A stretch of 64,000 bases of DNA from Arsenophonus sp. aPb (GCF_029873475.1 NZ_CP123499.1:2418001-2482000); one strand, 5' to 3'; numbered from the stretch's first letter, positions 37,578 through 45,533 are shown. Program-made: numbers and translations. Notes: generated by a model from the letters alone, not told the origin.

Positions 37578-38060
37578 ATGGCAGTAAAAATAACCCGAAG
37601 CTTTCATGTAAAGAAAATTTTATCAGATCTCGTTGTTAATTTAGGTCCTATCGCAGAATTATTTATCACTGAATTCGAAGAATATAAACAAAAGTGTATT
37701 GAGTTTGATGATATTCCTATCCCCCCGTACCATATCCAACTGAAACATCCCTCTCATATTGAGACTATTGGCAGAGATAAACCAATGGAAAGGCCTCACT
37801 CTGCCAGGCACGAAGAGTTACATCATACTCATCTGTGGCAAGAAAATTGTATCTGGCAAGATGACGGCGGTAAGCTAGTGCAATGGAATAGCACAAGTGA
37901 TTCATTCATTGTTTATTCCTACTTTATTGACAAAATTGGTGTCCATCACTTTTATATTATTGATTTAGTGTATGACAAAGCACATACCTTAATAGAAAAT
38001 AACAAACAAATTCTAAAATGGGTCGCTATTGCTAAACAATTTCGGCTGCAAAATATCTGA
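37578..38060 (+). CDS. YafO-family mRNA interferase toxin
   Basis: 160 residues. The N-terminal ~50 are poorly matched, then the family pattern appears: TIGRDKPMERPHSARHEELHHTHL with the central histidines, a short hydrophobic strand FYIIDLVYDKAHTL, and a C-terminal WVAIAKQFRLQN like the AEAFRMRF of E. coli YafO. YafO toxins cleave mRNA on ribosomes. The catalytic set is not firmly known, so activity cannot be read. Follows the 40-residue ORF by six bases. Alternative: an immunity or phage exclusion gene of the same fold. Confidence 0.75.
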   Translation: MAVKITRSFHVKKILSDLVVNLGPIAELFITEFEEYKQKCIEFDDIPIPPYHIQLKHPSHIETIGRDKPMERPHSARHEELHHTHLWQENCIWQDDGGKLVQWNSTSDSFIVYSYFIDKIGVHHFYIIDLVYDKAHTLIENNKQILKWVAIAKQFRLQNI

Positions 38061-38229
38061 TATAGTGCTAATAACATCAAAATCCCGTGCTTACCTTGAT
38101 CTACTGGACGATAAAAGAACCTAGATTTTGATATACTAATTGAAATAAAATTACTCCAATCCGTTATTGACTATCGTATCAATGCTCAAATCGAGCAATA
38201 CGGTTATCTATTTTAATAAGAATAAATTC

Positions 38230-39462
38230 ATGCACACATCCTGTTTGTCAAAGTCTGAACGTATACTCTTTCCGTTAAGTTTAACCTTATTTGAATTTAG
38301 CGTGTATATCGCTAATGATATGATCCAACCCGCCATGTTAGAAGTGGTAGCAAATTTTAATGCTAGCGTAAAATGGATCCCCACTTCCATGACCGCTTAT
38401 CTAGCCGGGGGCGTCTTCTTACAATGGCTATTTGGACCGTTATCAGATAAACGTGGTCGACGTCCCATTATGCTTATTGGCGTCTTGTTCTTTACTATTA
38501 GTTGTTTAGCCATTTTACTCGTTTCGAATATCGAGCAGTTTATTGCCATGCGATTCTTACAAGGCATAGGGCTATGCTTTATTGGTTCAGTTGGCTATGC
38601 AACTATTCAAGAGGCATTTAACGAAACAGTCTGCGTTAAAATTATTGCGCTAATGGCCAATGTAGCTTTGATTGCCCCTTTATTAGGGCCATTGGCCGGT
38701 GCTACATTAATTAATATCCTTCCCTGGCAAGGCATATTTGTTATTTTTGCTGTTTTAGCGTTGATCTCATTTGTCGGTTTGTTTTTCTTCATGCCGGAAA
38801 CAGTAAAGCAAAAAGGGGAAGCATTATCTTTTCCCCATCTATGGTGTGATTATAAACAAGTGTTAAAAAACCGACGTTTTATCAGCGGCGCACTGGCGAT
38901 AGGATTTGCCGCCGTACCGCTCCTTGCCTGGATAGCGCTTTCCCCCGTTATTCTTATCAGTGGAGAACAGCTGTCAATGCTCACCTACGCGCTGTTACAA
39001 ATACCGGTTTTTGGTGGATTAATTATTGGTAACCTAACACTAAGCCATTTAACTGGGAAAAAAACCTTAGTTCAACTGATTAAATTTGGTGGTAAACCGA
39101 TAATCTTTGGTTTAATTATTGCGACAAGTTCAGCATTTTTCTCATCAGGCACTTACCTATGGATAACAATAGGTCTATCTATATATGCCTTCGGGCTTGG
39201 TATGACTAACGCCTGTCTAATCCGACTCACTTTATTTTCCAGTGATGTTAGCAAAGGCACTGTTTCTGCCGCTATGGGCATCATTAACATGGTAATATTT
39301 ATATTAGGCATAGAGCTTGCCAAAATAGTTTATCTATGGAGAGATGCAAGTGCTTTTAATCTGCTAAATTTATTTTGCGGCTTATGCTGGTTGCTGTTAG
39401 TCATATTTTTTACTTACAAACTCCCCCAAAAAGAAGAAGCATCCACAATTAAACAACTCTGA
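38230..39462 (+). CDS. mdfA: Multidrug efflux transporter MdfA
   Basis: Proton-coupled MFS antiporter of the inner membrane. From the ATG at 38230 it has 410 residues, the E. coli MdfA length, and aligns throughout: LFEFSVYIANDMIQP with the essential membrane acidic residues, SMTAYLAGGVFLQWLFGPLSDKRGRRP, RFLQGIGLCFIGSVGYA, CVKIIALMANVALIAPLLGPL. The frame is open to 38167 but no better ribosome site is there. The ribosome-binding site at 38230 is weak. Ends in a terminator. Confidence 0.93.
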   Translation: MHTSCLSKSERILFPLSLTLFEFSVYIANDMIQPAMLEVVANFNASVKWIPTSMTAYLAGGVFLQWLFGPLSDKRGRRPIMLIGVLFFTISCLAILLVSNIEQFIAMRFLQGIGLCFIGSVGYATIQEAFNETVCVKIIALMANVALIAPLLGPLAGATLINILPWQGIFVIFAVLALISFVGLFFFMPETVKQKGEALSFPHLWCDYKQVLKNRRFISGALAIGFAAVPLLAWIALSPVILISGEQLSMLTYALLQIPVFGGLIIGNLTLSHLTGKKTLVQLIKFGGKPIIFGLIIATSSAFFSSGTYLWITIGLSIYAFGLGMTNACLIRLTLFSSDVSKGTVSAAMGIINMVIFILGIELAKIVYLWRDASAFNLLNLFCGLCWLLLVIFFTYKLPQKEEASTIKQL

Positions 39463-39481
39463 CGATTTTCACTTATTCGGA

Positions 39482-39518
39482 TAGCCACAACTGCATGCAG
39501 CTGTGGCTAATGATATTT
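39482..39518 (+). terminator. Terminator after mdfA
   Basis: Stem TAGCCACA / TGTGGCTA around a palindromic loop CTGCATGCAG, then ATGATATTTTT, 20 bases after the stop. Confidence 0.8.
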
Positions 39519-39644
39519 TTATAACCAACAATTACGCTAATTTATTCTTCAATGAACTAGACAACCAACATAAATTTTTAGTATTAAGAAATATAACGAC
39601 AAAATTTAAAACTAATAAAAATACTCTAAATTTAGACATTAATT

Positions 39645-39720
39645 TAATCCAATTAATAATAAAACCTAACGAATACATAGTAACTTCTCAAAAATTAGGC
39701 ATCACATCCTACGATTAATC
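39645..39720. repeat. Direct repeat copy 1, left of the OspG-like gene
   Basis: Sequence with AATAAAACCTAA and CTCAAAAATTAGG recurs in diverged form at 40612-40690. Both copies end in a possible C-terminus reading QKLGITSYD or QKLGVTACG, so they may be remnants of the same short gene duplicated around the kinase gene. Confidence 0.5.
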
Positions 39721-39899
39721 GCCGCTATTAAATTTAATTACACCATTGCAAAAATCACCAATAATTTACACATAAATTATGATTATGCATCAATTGAAAT
39801 AATGTTAATTAACAAATAAAACAAATTCTTTTCATAAAAAATATCTGTTATGATTATTTTCTATTAAAGACAATATAAATATATATTATTGGTGAATGC

Positions 39900-40493
39900 A
39901 TGTTCAATAAAGTATTAAATATTTTCCATCATAATAAATTCAGTATATCTGCTGCATTATTAGAAAAAAATGATATAGAAAATAAAAATATTAAACTAGG
40001 AAAGTTAATGGGAAGTGGTACAGAGGGAAAAGTATATCAAGATGCCAATAATAAACATTTTTATATAAAAAAACCGTATATTAATGATAGCTATATAGAA
40101 TCCAAAATGAGAGAACAGGTAGACTGTTTTAATAAATATTATGGCGAAGGATCAGCGGCTTTAATAGAAAATGATGGTATATTTTATATTAGAATGTATA
40201 AAGTACCTGGAGTACCAATTAGTAGCATTGATGATAAAATATTTCCACCCAGTGCGCAGGAGCGCTTTCAGCATATGATTTGCGATTTAGGGGATGCAGG
40301 CATTATGCATGTTGATTTAAACTTTAAAAACATTCTTTATGATAAAGAAACAAATACCTTTTATCCAATAGATTTTTCTAACGGGCGTGAAACGTATCAC
40401 AGTGGAAGCAAAAACATCAAAAACTCAATAAATAGTGTTTCAGAAATGATGTATGATTGGGCACTTAAGTATATTATCGAACATACATACTAA
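39900..40493 (+). CDS. OspG/NleH-like effector protein kinase
   Basis: 197 residues, equal to Shigella OspG (196), a type III effector kinase that dampens host NF-kB signalling. Motifs: glycine-rich loop GSGTEGKVY at 38-46, ATP lysine within FYIKKPY (57/58), RMYKVPGVPIS hinge, catalytic loop HVDLNFKNILYD (His137, Asp139, Asn144), and DFS at 158-160 in place of DFG. The hallmark HxDLNxxNxLYD and PIDF spacing follow OspG. No signal peptide. The C-terminal helical lobe is absent, as in OspG, which depends on host ubiquitin-conjugating enzymes for activity. Flanked by a direct repeat pair and no chaperone gene. The start has a weak ribosome-binding site (TTGGTG). Confidence 0.87.
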   Translation: MFNKVLNIFHHNKFSISAALLEKNDIENKNIKLGKLMGSGTEGKVYQDANNKHFYIKKPYINDSYIESKMREQVDCFNKYYGEGSAALIENDGIFYIRMYKVPGVPISSIDDKIFPPSAQERFQHMICDLGDAGIMHVDLNFKNILYDKETNTFYPIDFSNGRETYHSGSKNIKNSINSVSEMMYDWALKYIIEHTY

Positions 40494-40611
40494 CCTACCA
40501 AAAATCAAAATAATCCCTATCAATCTCGCTGAGTATAAGCAATAACAAAACTGCTTTCAGCGATTTACAATATCAATTCAACCAACTTTCATACTAAAGT
40601 GTTAGAACATT

Positions 40612-40690
40612 AACAACAGCAATAAAACCTAATAATACCTCAACCATTAGTATCCCCTCAAAAATTAGGTGTCACAGCCTGCGGTCTCCA
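40612..40690. repeat. Direct repeat copy 2, right of the OspG-like gene
   Basis: Diverged copy of 39645-39720, sharing AATAAAACCTAA and CTCAAAAATTAGG. See the first copy. Confidence 0.5.
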
Positions 40691-40996
40691 CCAATAGGTT
40701 TGGTTAAACTCTTGCTTTTACCTTATCGCCATTCTTTGATCGTTTTCTTTTCAACCACTACATTAATGCGGGTAATTTCTCCCACCTTGTCTAATAACCG
40801 CGTTGATAATAACTTTTTAGCTTATAAATGGTTTTGCTAACCCGATTTAGTATGCCTTATAATAACCAGTGCATTCAACAGTTGTCTTAGCGCAACCGTG
40901 TTTACCACAGGCACAGCCAATGCGAGTTAACATGAGATTTATCCTTTATTTATATTTAGTATTAAGAAAACTTCTGTTTAATATCTAGTCAATAAT

Positions 40997-41018
40997 TTTT
41001 AACACTAATTGTGTGAAA
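40997..41018 (+). promoter_or_regulatory. Imperfect dyad upstream of the first peptide gene
   Basis: TTTTAACAC, TAATT centre, GTGTGAAAA, followed by TTATATAAAAAA, a likely -10 region. It is the counterpart of the perfect dyad at 41929. Confidence 0.55.
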
Positions 41019-41142
41019 ACTTATATAAAAAATACAATACAGACATCTCTACACAATTTTATTGCCTTTACACTAATACTATTGAGTTACTACATAAATT
41101 AACTATTGTTAGTTATTCTTATTTACGTTTGGAAAATAAAAT

Positions 41143-41334
41143 ATGAAATCTTTATGCAAAATTGTTATTGTTACAGTTTTTCTAACATTTAGTTATTTAT
41201 CATCAGCAGAAGATAACAATGTCACGACTGATACAAATAAAAAGCCAACCAAAAAATGTTTTATACGTTTTGACAGCCCTAGTAAATGTACGCCTGTAAA
41301 CTACATCATTGATGGTTTGCCTAATGCTAAGTAA
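41143..41334 (+). CDS. Small secreted peptide, array member 1
   Basis: 63 residues. Signal peptide MKSLCKIVIVTVFLTFSYLSSA is followed by a 41-residue mature part, with Cys39 and Cys47 and the charged start EDNNVTTDTNKKPTKK. The signal shares the pattern MKxLxKxxxxxxxLxxSxLSxA with its neighbours while the mature part is unique. A shared element (TTTACACTAATACTATTGAG) lies about 75 bases upstream. Weak ribosome-binding site (GGAAAATAAAAT). Family unknown. Confidence 0.7.
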   Translation: MKSLCKIVIVTVFLTFSYLSSAEDNNVTTDTNKKPTKKCFIRFDSPSKCTPVNYIIDGLPNAK

Positions 41335-41420
41335 TTTTCATTTTCAACAGTAGCAAAGTGGCAAAAAGTATTTTGTAATTAATTTTAAATATTTTTTATT
41401 TAATAATGAAAGGATAAATT

Positions 41421-41609
41421 ATGAAATTGATATTCAAGGCATTAACTATCATCTCACTTTTAGTACTTAGCTTTCTTTCTTTAGCAGATAATAATGATGA
41501 GACTATACCGAGAGATATGAGTTATGAAGGTTTGATTGAAGCACATTTACCTGAAGCACATTTTCCTGAAACCAATTTAATTAAAGCTTATTTACCTGAA
41601 GCATATTGA
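41421..41609 (+). CDS. Small secreted peptide, array member 2, pentapeptide-like repeats
   Basis: 62 residues. Signal peptide MKLIFKALTIISLLVLSFLSLA; mature part ends in five-residue repeats EAHLP EAHFP ETNLI KAYLP EAY, the A-x-L-x-x spacing of pentapeptide-repeat proteins, though only five units. No cysteines. AAAGG lies seven bases before the ATG. Begins 86 bases after member 1, with no promoter block of its own, so it is likely co-transcribed. A hairpin at 41742 may end both. Confidence 0.68.
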   Translation: MKLIFKALTIISLLVLSFLSLADNNDETIPRDMSYEGLIEAHLPEAHFPETNLIKAYLPEAY

Positions 41610-41741
41610 TCATGAGCCAATTTGCATAGCTACGAAATGATGTTACACCAGTAACGATAATCCTACACACTTTGTATCGACCAATAGAAATTACGAAACA
41701 AGTTTTCGTCTTTCGTTCTTAGCACAACAGCTAAATAAACA

Positions 41742-41766
41742 TACCTCTTCACATTAGGAAGAGGTA
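41742..41766 (+). terminator. Hairpin after peptide genes 1-2
   Basis: Arms TACCTCTTC / GAAGAGGTA, close to those after the gene at 25543. Confidence 0.7.
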
Positions 41767-41928
41767 AATAATAAACCGCAGCTATTTTACCAAATATAAA
41801 TCTATTTTGTTTCTTACTAGCGTTTAGGAAATTATTTTTTTATAAACCTCTCTCACGTTTTTCCCCAATTCAAAATCGGACTACTAAATATTTAGTTTAA
41901 GAAAACTTTTTTTTGATATCTAGTAGAT

Positions 41929-41957
41929 AATATTTCACACCAATTGTGTGAAATATT
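41929..41957 (+). promoter_or_regulatory. Perfect operator-like dyad upstream of peptide gene 3
   Basis: AATATTTCACAC and GTGTGAAATATT are exact 12-base arms around CAATT. Followed by TTATATAAAAAAA (-10-like). Related sequences occur at 40997 and 45121 (half kept), at equal distance before the peptide genes, so a shared regulator is likely. Confidence 0.65.
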
Positions 41958-42000
41958 ATATAAAAAAATAAAAAATATTCTATTTATAATATTTTATTGC

Positions 42001-42030
42001 ATTTACATTAATGTTATTGAGTTGTTAATT
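42001..42030 (+). promoter_or_regulatory. Shared 5' element of the peptide array
   Basis: ATTTACATTAATGTTATTGA begins 80 bases before gene 3. Corresponding copies start at 25462, 41067, 44130, 44633 and 45181, at 74-81 bases before the respective starts (44130: before the broken frame near 44208). Confidence 0.65.
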
Positions 42031-42080
42031 ATTAAGGTTAATATTTATAATGATTTTCATTAATAGTTAAGGGATAAATT

Positions 42081-42284
42081 ATGAATAGATTATTTAAAAT
42101 ATTTACTGCGGCATTTATTCTAGGGTTGAGTGCTTATTCGTTCGCTCAAGATGTAAATTCATCTGATGATAAAATTGATTTCGGAAAAGTAGACTTTCCA
42201 GGCGGAATCAAATCAGAACCCCTTATAACTGACTATTTTGTAGACGAAAATAATGAACTACAATCTATAGCGCCAAGAATGTAA
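42081..42284 (+). CDS. Small secreted peptide, array member 3
   Basis: 67 residues. Signal peptide MNRLFKIFTAAFILGLSAYSFA before QDVN. Mature part is acidic (SSDDKIDFGKVDFPGG, then FVDENNEL) and has no cysteine. Strong upstream dyad and shared element; AAGGG lies seven bases before the ATG. A decayed Rz gene end, on the opposite strand, follows. Family unknown. Confidence 0.7.
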   Translation: MNRLFKIFTAAFILGLSAYSFAQDVNSSDDKIDFGKVDFPGGIKSEPLITDYFVDENNELQSIAPRM

Positions 42285-42458
42285 GAGTATTGCTGTTTTT
42301 TATAAAGCATATATTAAGGTTGCCTCTTCATAATAGAATAGGTAACCTTAAATCACCGCTTAGCAAATACCTTGCTATTTACCAATCTCTTTAAAACAAA
42401 TAGATAATTATTTTTTTGCTAATAAACCTCTCCCCCCTAACAACCATACCTTTAAAAT

Positions 42459-42535
42459 TTAGAACTGAGTTCTGAGACGAAAATAATTTCGTTCAGCACC
42501 AGGCAAGAATCGATTGAGTCTTGTATCATCCACGG
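42459..42535 (-). pseudogene. 3' fragment of phage Rz (i-spanin), copy 1
   Basis: On the minus strand it encodes VDDTRLNRFLPGAERNYFRLRTQF and stop. The AERNYFRLR block is the hallmark of Rz C-termini in lambdoid phages. Nothing upstream in frame. Confidence 0.7.
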
Positions 42536-42604
42536 GTTAGTCTTTGCATGTATGGCTTCGACAAGCAACCGATGAAACATTTTTAGTTGGTTACAAAAAC
42601 CTTA

Positions 42605-42755
42605 TACTATGAATGGGTTAAATGTGAAAAACATAGCCAGTCACTTAACTTGCGGCGTTAATAAACAATTTATTTATTTTTTAATATGATCCATGAATTA
42701 ACTGGCATGCCAGACAGGATTGGAAGCTGTGCTCTACAGCTGAGAAATGAGCTGA
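42605..42755 (-). pseudogene. Degraded tRNA-Arg copy preceded by an AlpA-like gene end
   Basis: Bases 42605-42640 (plus strand) encode YEWVKCEKHSQ, matching the end of the AlpA-like pseudogene at 46612. From 42703 the plus-strand sequence TGGCATGCC...ACAGGATT and CTCTACAGCTGAG matches the minus-strand tRNA-Arg gene at 46870, but the anticodon arm region is lost and bases are changed. Together it is a decayed duplicate of the 46.6-46.95 kb junction. Confidence 0.72.
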
Positions 42756-43148
42756 TTTATCTTATGATTGATAGAAATATGGCATCTTTTCTCACTCACA
42801 TGTTAATAGGTGCTTGCATAAATCAATATATAGTACATCATACTGGCGAGTACTGGTTTCTAATTTTTCCCACCATAATATAGCTAAGGCTCTTTATACT
42901 AACCCAGGTAAAAAGTTATTAGTCAGCTTCGATAAAATTAGTTATTTAATCTTTATTAAATCTTTTTGCTATATTTTATCTTAGTTTTTAATGCTTATAT
43001 TGATCACGCCAAAACTACTCTAAGTATTCGTTAAATAAGGAATATCTTTATTGTTAAAATAGCCTAAGAAAACGCTGTCGCTATAATCAATTTCATATAG
43101 CGACAGGCTCAAATAATTTTACTTTTAGCCAGTAATCGTTTGGGGAAT
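42756..43148. other. Non-coding gap before the WEK-motif gene
   Basis: About 390 bases with no conserved protein. A 65-codon plus frame (42686-42883) overlaps the tRNA remnant and is not a gene. Confidence 0.4.
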
Positions 43149-43565
43149 TTATAGGTTAGTTATTTTTACATCCAAAACACGATATGAAAAAAAATTTTCA
43201 TCACTTGAATAATCAAATTTTATTATAGTTTCCCATCTATTATCTTTTAACTCAAAAACTTTAATTTTTTCGCCATAATTATCATGGTAGCAATATTCTA
43301 GAAAATGGTTTTTATGTTCTTCAGAGGCTAAATCTTTTAATGTCAAAAAATGTTTTTTTGCTTCTATAGAATTTAATTCTGTTAGAGCGTTATTTAATTT
43401 TGCTATACAAGAATATGCTTTTTCTTTTCCCGTAGAAAAAAAGAAATCTTTTATTTTTTCCCATAAAGTTAATTGAATTGGTGAATTATTTTTTTGTATT
43501 TCTTTAATATCTCCAATACTGATCTTTTCTCTTATAAAAAAACTATTTCCAATAGATAAACTCAT
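43149..43565 (-). CDS. Effector-like protein with SPI-2 WEKIxxFF translocation motif
   Basis: 138 residues. Trp35 to Phe42 read WEKIKDFF, exactly the WEK(I/M)xxFF motif that marks Salmonella effectors translocated by the SPI-2 type III system (SifA, SseI, SspH2). The next ~95 residues also follow the N-terminal domain of SspH2/SseI in pattern: FFFSTGKEKAYSCIAKL, then LKDLASEEHKNHF, and a strand-rich end with FELKDNRWETIIKF. No catalytic domain follows; the protein ends where the effector domain would begin. It could be a stand-alone translocation domain, a truncated effector, or an effector with another target. TAGG precedes the ATG by ten bases. Confidence 0.78.
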   Translation of the reverse strand: MSLSIGNSFFIREKISIGDIKEIQKNNSPIQLTLWEKIKDFFFSTGKEKAYSCIAKLNNALTELNSIEAKKHFLTLKDLASEEHKNHFLEYCYHDNYGEKIKVFELKDNRWETIIKFDYSSDENFFSYRVLDVKITNL

Positions 43566-43689
43566 GATTAAATACCTACTAATTCTCTGATGTTAAACTT
43601 GTATTCTTTATAATTTAAAACAAATTAATTTTAATTAAATAAATTGTTTCATTTATACAGTATTACCCTATCTATATTCTGTGTAGTGT

Positions 43690-44030
43690 TCAACCAAAAT
43701 TGGTTTTTATTGGCTTACCTATTGCACCAATCATGCCAGTGCCATCTTGTTTTCTATAAACCAATCAGAAAAATCTACTGCTTTTAGCCGACTGGAAACC
43801 GGTTCATCATTTTTTAGCTCAGGTTTACCTGGATTGCCTGCCAGCTTTTTTTGACTATCAGTTTTGGGCGACGACTCGATTTTCCCGGCGTGCCTGCCAT
43901 AGTGATAGCTTTTCCATCCTTAATTTCGATTTACTTCAAAATAGCTACTGCGTTCGGTGGTTGTCTGTCTTAGACTAACCGCTTTTATAGTAGGAGCGGA
44001 GGTTTCAGCGTAGCATGAGATTTATCGTCA
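43690..44030 (-). pseudogene. Frame-broken gene remnant, identity unknown
   Basis: Minus-strand fragments HAGKIESSPKTDSQKKLAG, NPGKPELKNDEPVSSRL and KAVDFSDWFIENK sit in one frame, with frame changes on both sides (upstream YFEVNRNKDGKAITMAG, downstream GTGMIGAIGKP). At least two frameshifts. I do not recognise the family. Its start region shares CATGAGATTTATC with 40930-40950. Confidence 0.4.
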
Positions 44031-44129
44031 GATGATACATTTTTACTAATTGTATTAATAAATTAGCGGTATTTTTGCTACATATTTATATAAAATTCTA
44101 TTAATTGCACTTTTATAGAAATTTTATTT

Positions 44130-44160
44130 ATTTACACGAATGTTATTTAAATATTAATTA
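44130..44160 (+). promoter_or_regulatory. Shared 5' element, copy before broken member 4
   Basis: ATTTACACGAATGTTATTTAA, a diverged copy of the element at 42001 and 45181. Confidence 0.5.
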
Positions 44161-44207
44161 TGCAAGGTGTTATAATTAATACTTTTCACTTACCCATGAA
44201 AAATAAA

Positions 44208-44407
44208 CGACGAACAAATTACTCAAAATATTGATTGTATTTTTTCTGGCTTTTAGCTTTATCAGTATTTGCCACGCGATGGCTACACCTACACCGATAT
44301 ATGTTTGTCAGAATATCGTTGTCAACAAGGAAGATAGTAAACGCCATTGTTATACATTTGACACTAAGGGCCAACTCTATGACATTATTTTGCAAGATGA
44401 TAATTGA
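44208..44407 (+). pseudogene. Small secreted peptide, array member 4 (start lost)
   Basis: From 44219 the plus strand encodes LLKILIVFFLAFSFISICHAM, a signal-like segment, and then VCQNIVVNKEDSKRHCY and LYDIILQDDN to TGA at 44405. No ATG, GTG or TTG with a ribosome-binding site opens the frame; an ATG at 44196 is in another frame and meets a stop. Its element at 44130 and signal-like start place it in the array. Likely a frameshifted member. Confidence 0.5.
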
Positions 44408-44632
44408 TTTATTTTTTACCAGATACCATACCGCCCACTTCTTAGCGACCTCAAGGCAGTTGGCCATCATTTTACCGTATTGTGATGTTTTTGATTTGCA
44501 GTAATAGCTGATAGTTTCACTTATAACCATTACTGCTATCGATGACGAAAGTCTTCCACAACGCCTATTGGATGGCTCTTGTGTCCTGCACGATGGCGCC
44601 AATATATTGATTTAAAATTAAAAATTTTAATT

Positions 44633-44660
44633 AATTATAATGTTATTGAAATGTTAATTT
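44633..44660 (+). promoter_or_regulatory. Shared 5' element, copy before member 5
   Basis: AATTATAATGTTATTGAAATG, 74 bases before the start at 44707. Confidence 0.55.
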
Positions 44661-44706
44661 TATTAGCTATTATTAATGCTTCTTATATATCTTTAGAGAA
44701 TAAATT

Positions 44707-44938
44707 ATGAAATTATTACTTAAAACAGCTATTGTTATATCGTTTTTTGGGTTTAGCTCATTTTCCTATTGCTGATACCAATAGACCCTGGCAATGTGAT
44801 GTACATACTTTACAAGGAAAAAGTGCTGAAGAAATGAAAGCTGACGCACAATGGTACAAAGAAAACTGTCTGCCACCATCAAACGACTCTACATCCCAAA
44901 CTTCAAATGAAATAAATACATTCAATACGTATGGATAA
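44707..44938 (+). pseudogene. Small secreted peptide, array member 5 (single-base frameshift)
   Basis: The ATG at 44707 opens MKLLLKTAIVISFFGFSSFS and then meets TGA at once; removal of one base near 44770 restores IADTNRPWQCDVHTLQGKSAE and AEEMKADAQWYKENC to a stop at 44938. Compared with member 6 at the same place (SSLSIAQ), one extra C lies in TTTCCTATTGC. Mature part resembles member 6: WQCD..., (S/T)AEE, WyKE(N/H)C. Either a pseudogene or an assembly error. Confidence 0.65.
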
Positions 44939-45009
44939 ATTTACTTTTTCAAATTCGTTTATCGATCTATAAATTTCTTTTATCCTTTATCGAAACGCAA
45001 AAACTGCGG

Positions 45010-45095
45010 CTCTAAGGTTTCGAGCTGACGTCTGAGACGGCGATTATTTCACTCAGCGTCAGCCGCCAATTAGGTGGTCTGACATCACCCACATT
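45010..45095 (-). pseudogene. 3' fragment of phage Rz, copy 2
   Basis: Minus strand carries the same block as 45580-45680 (AGCTGACGTCTGAGACGG and its surroundings), with a frameshift inside: VGDVRPPNWRLTLSE then RRLRRQLETLEP. Between members 5 and 6. Confidence 0.6.
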
Positions 45096-45180
45096 AATGT
45101 CTATTAATATCGATTAAGTCCAATTAGTGTGAACACTTATATAAAAAATTAAAAAAATCTATTTTTTGTTATTTTGTTGC

Positions 45181-45210
45181 ATTTACACAAATGTTATTGA
45201 ATTGTTAATA
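45181..45210 (+). promoter_or_regulatory. Shared 5' element, copy before member 6
   Basis: ATTTACACAAATGTTATTGA, 80 bases before the start, preceded by TTATATAAAAAATT and half of the dyad (GTGTGAACAC). Confidence 0.6.
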
Positions 45211-45260
45211 ATAAGTATAAATACTAATAATGATTATTATTTACTTCCGAAGGAACAATT

Positions 45261-45533
45261 ATGAAATCATTATTCAAAGTATTGACTATTACGTCGCTTT
45301 TAGGATTTAGCTCACTTTCTATCGCGCAATTTAAATGCAATTCAGCGAATCTTTTAATTGCAAGGACTGCTGAAGAGGAAAATGCTAGAAATCAATGGGA
45401 AAAAGAACACTGCGAATGGCAAGATATTTGTAGAAATATATCCTACGCAGAAAAAGAATTTAAGGTATGTAGTCCAACCCTTGTAAAAAAAACCAATATA
45501 GATAAAAATGATAGCATGCATTTTTCAGATTAA
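45261..45533 (+). CDS. Small secreted Cys-rich peptide, array member 6
   Basis: 90 residues. Signal MKSLFKVLTITSLLGFSSLSIA before QFKCNSANLLIARTAEEEN. Mature part of 68 residues has five cysteines (Cys26, Cys53, Cys59, Cys72 and so on, an odd number) and a charged centre RNQWEKEHCEW. Resembles the frameshifted member 5 over this centre. GAAGGA lies eight bases before the ATG. The longest intact member; a decayed Rz gene follows on the other strand. Family unknown. Confidence 0.75.
   Translation: MKSLFKVLTITSLLGFSSLSIAQFKCNSANLLIARTAEEENARNQWEKEHCEWQDICRNISYAEKEFKVCSPTLVKKTNIDKNDSMHFSD

Larger units (their letters stand above)
40494..41142. other. Decayed region between the kinase and the peptide gene array
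   Basis: About 650 bases. Contains the second repeat copy (40612-40690), a minus-strand protein fragment ending EITRINVVVEKKTIKEWR (stop near 40727), and at 40840-40950 a minus-strand fragment starting MLTRIGCACGKHGC. Its left boundary has no promoter. The upstream block of the peptide genes begins near 40965. Confidence 0.45.

Noticed and set aside
39503..39718. 71-codon plus-strand frame after mdfA
   Set aside because: It opens with GTG inside the mdfA terminator stem, has no ribosome-binding site and no inner ATG; kept only as part of the repeat pair.
42686..42883. 65-codon frame
   Set aside because: Runs through the degraded tRNA copy; not a protein gene.
44219..44602. 127-codon minus-strand frame
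   Set aside because: Antisense to broken array member 4; no ribosome-binding site; no recognised family although Cys-rich start is curious.
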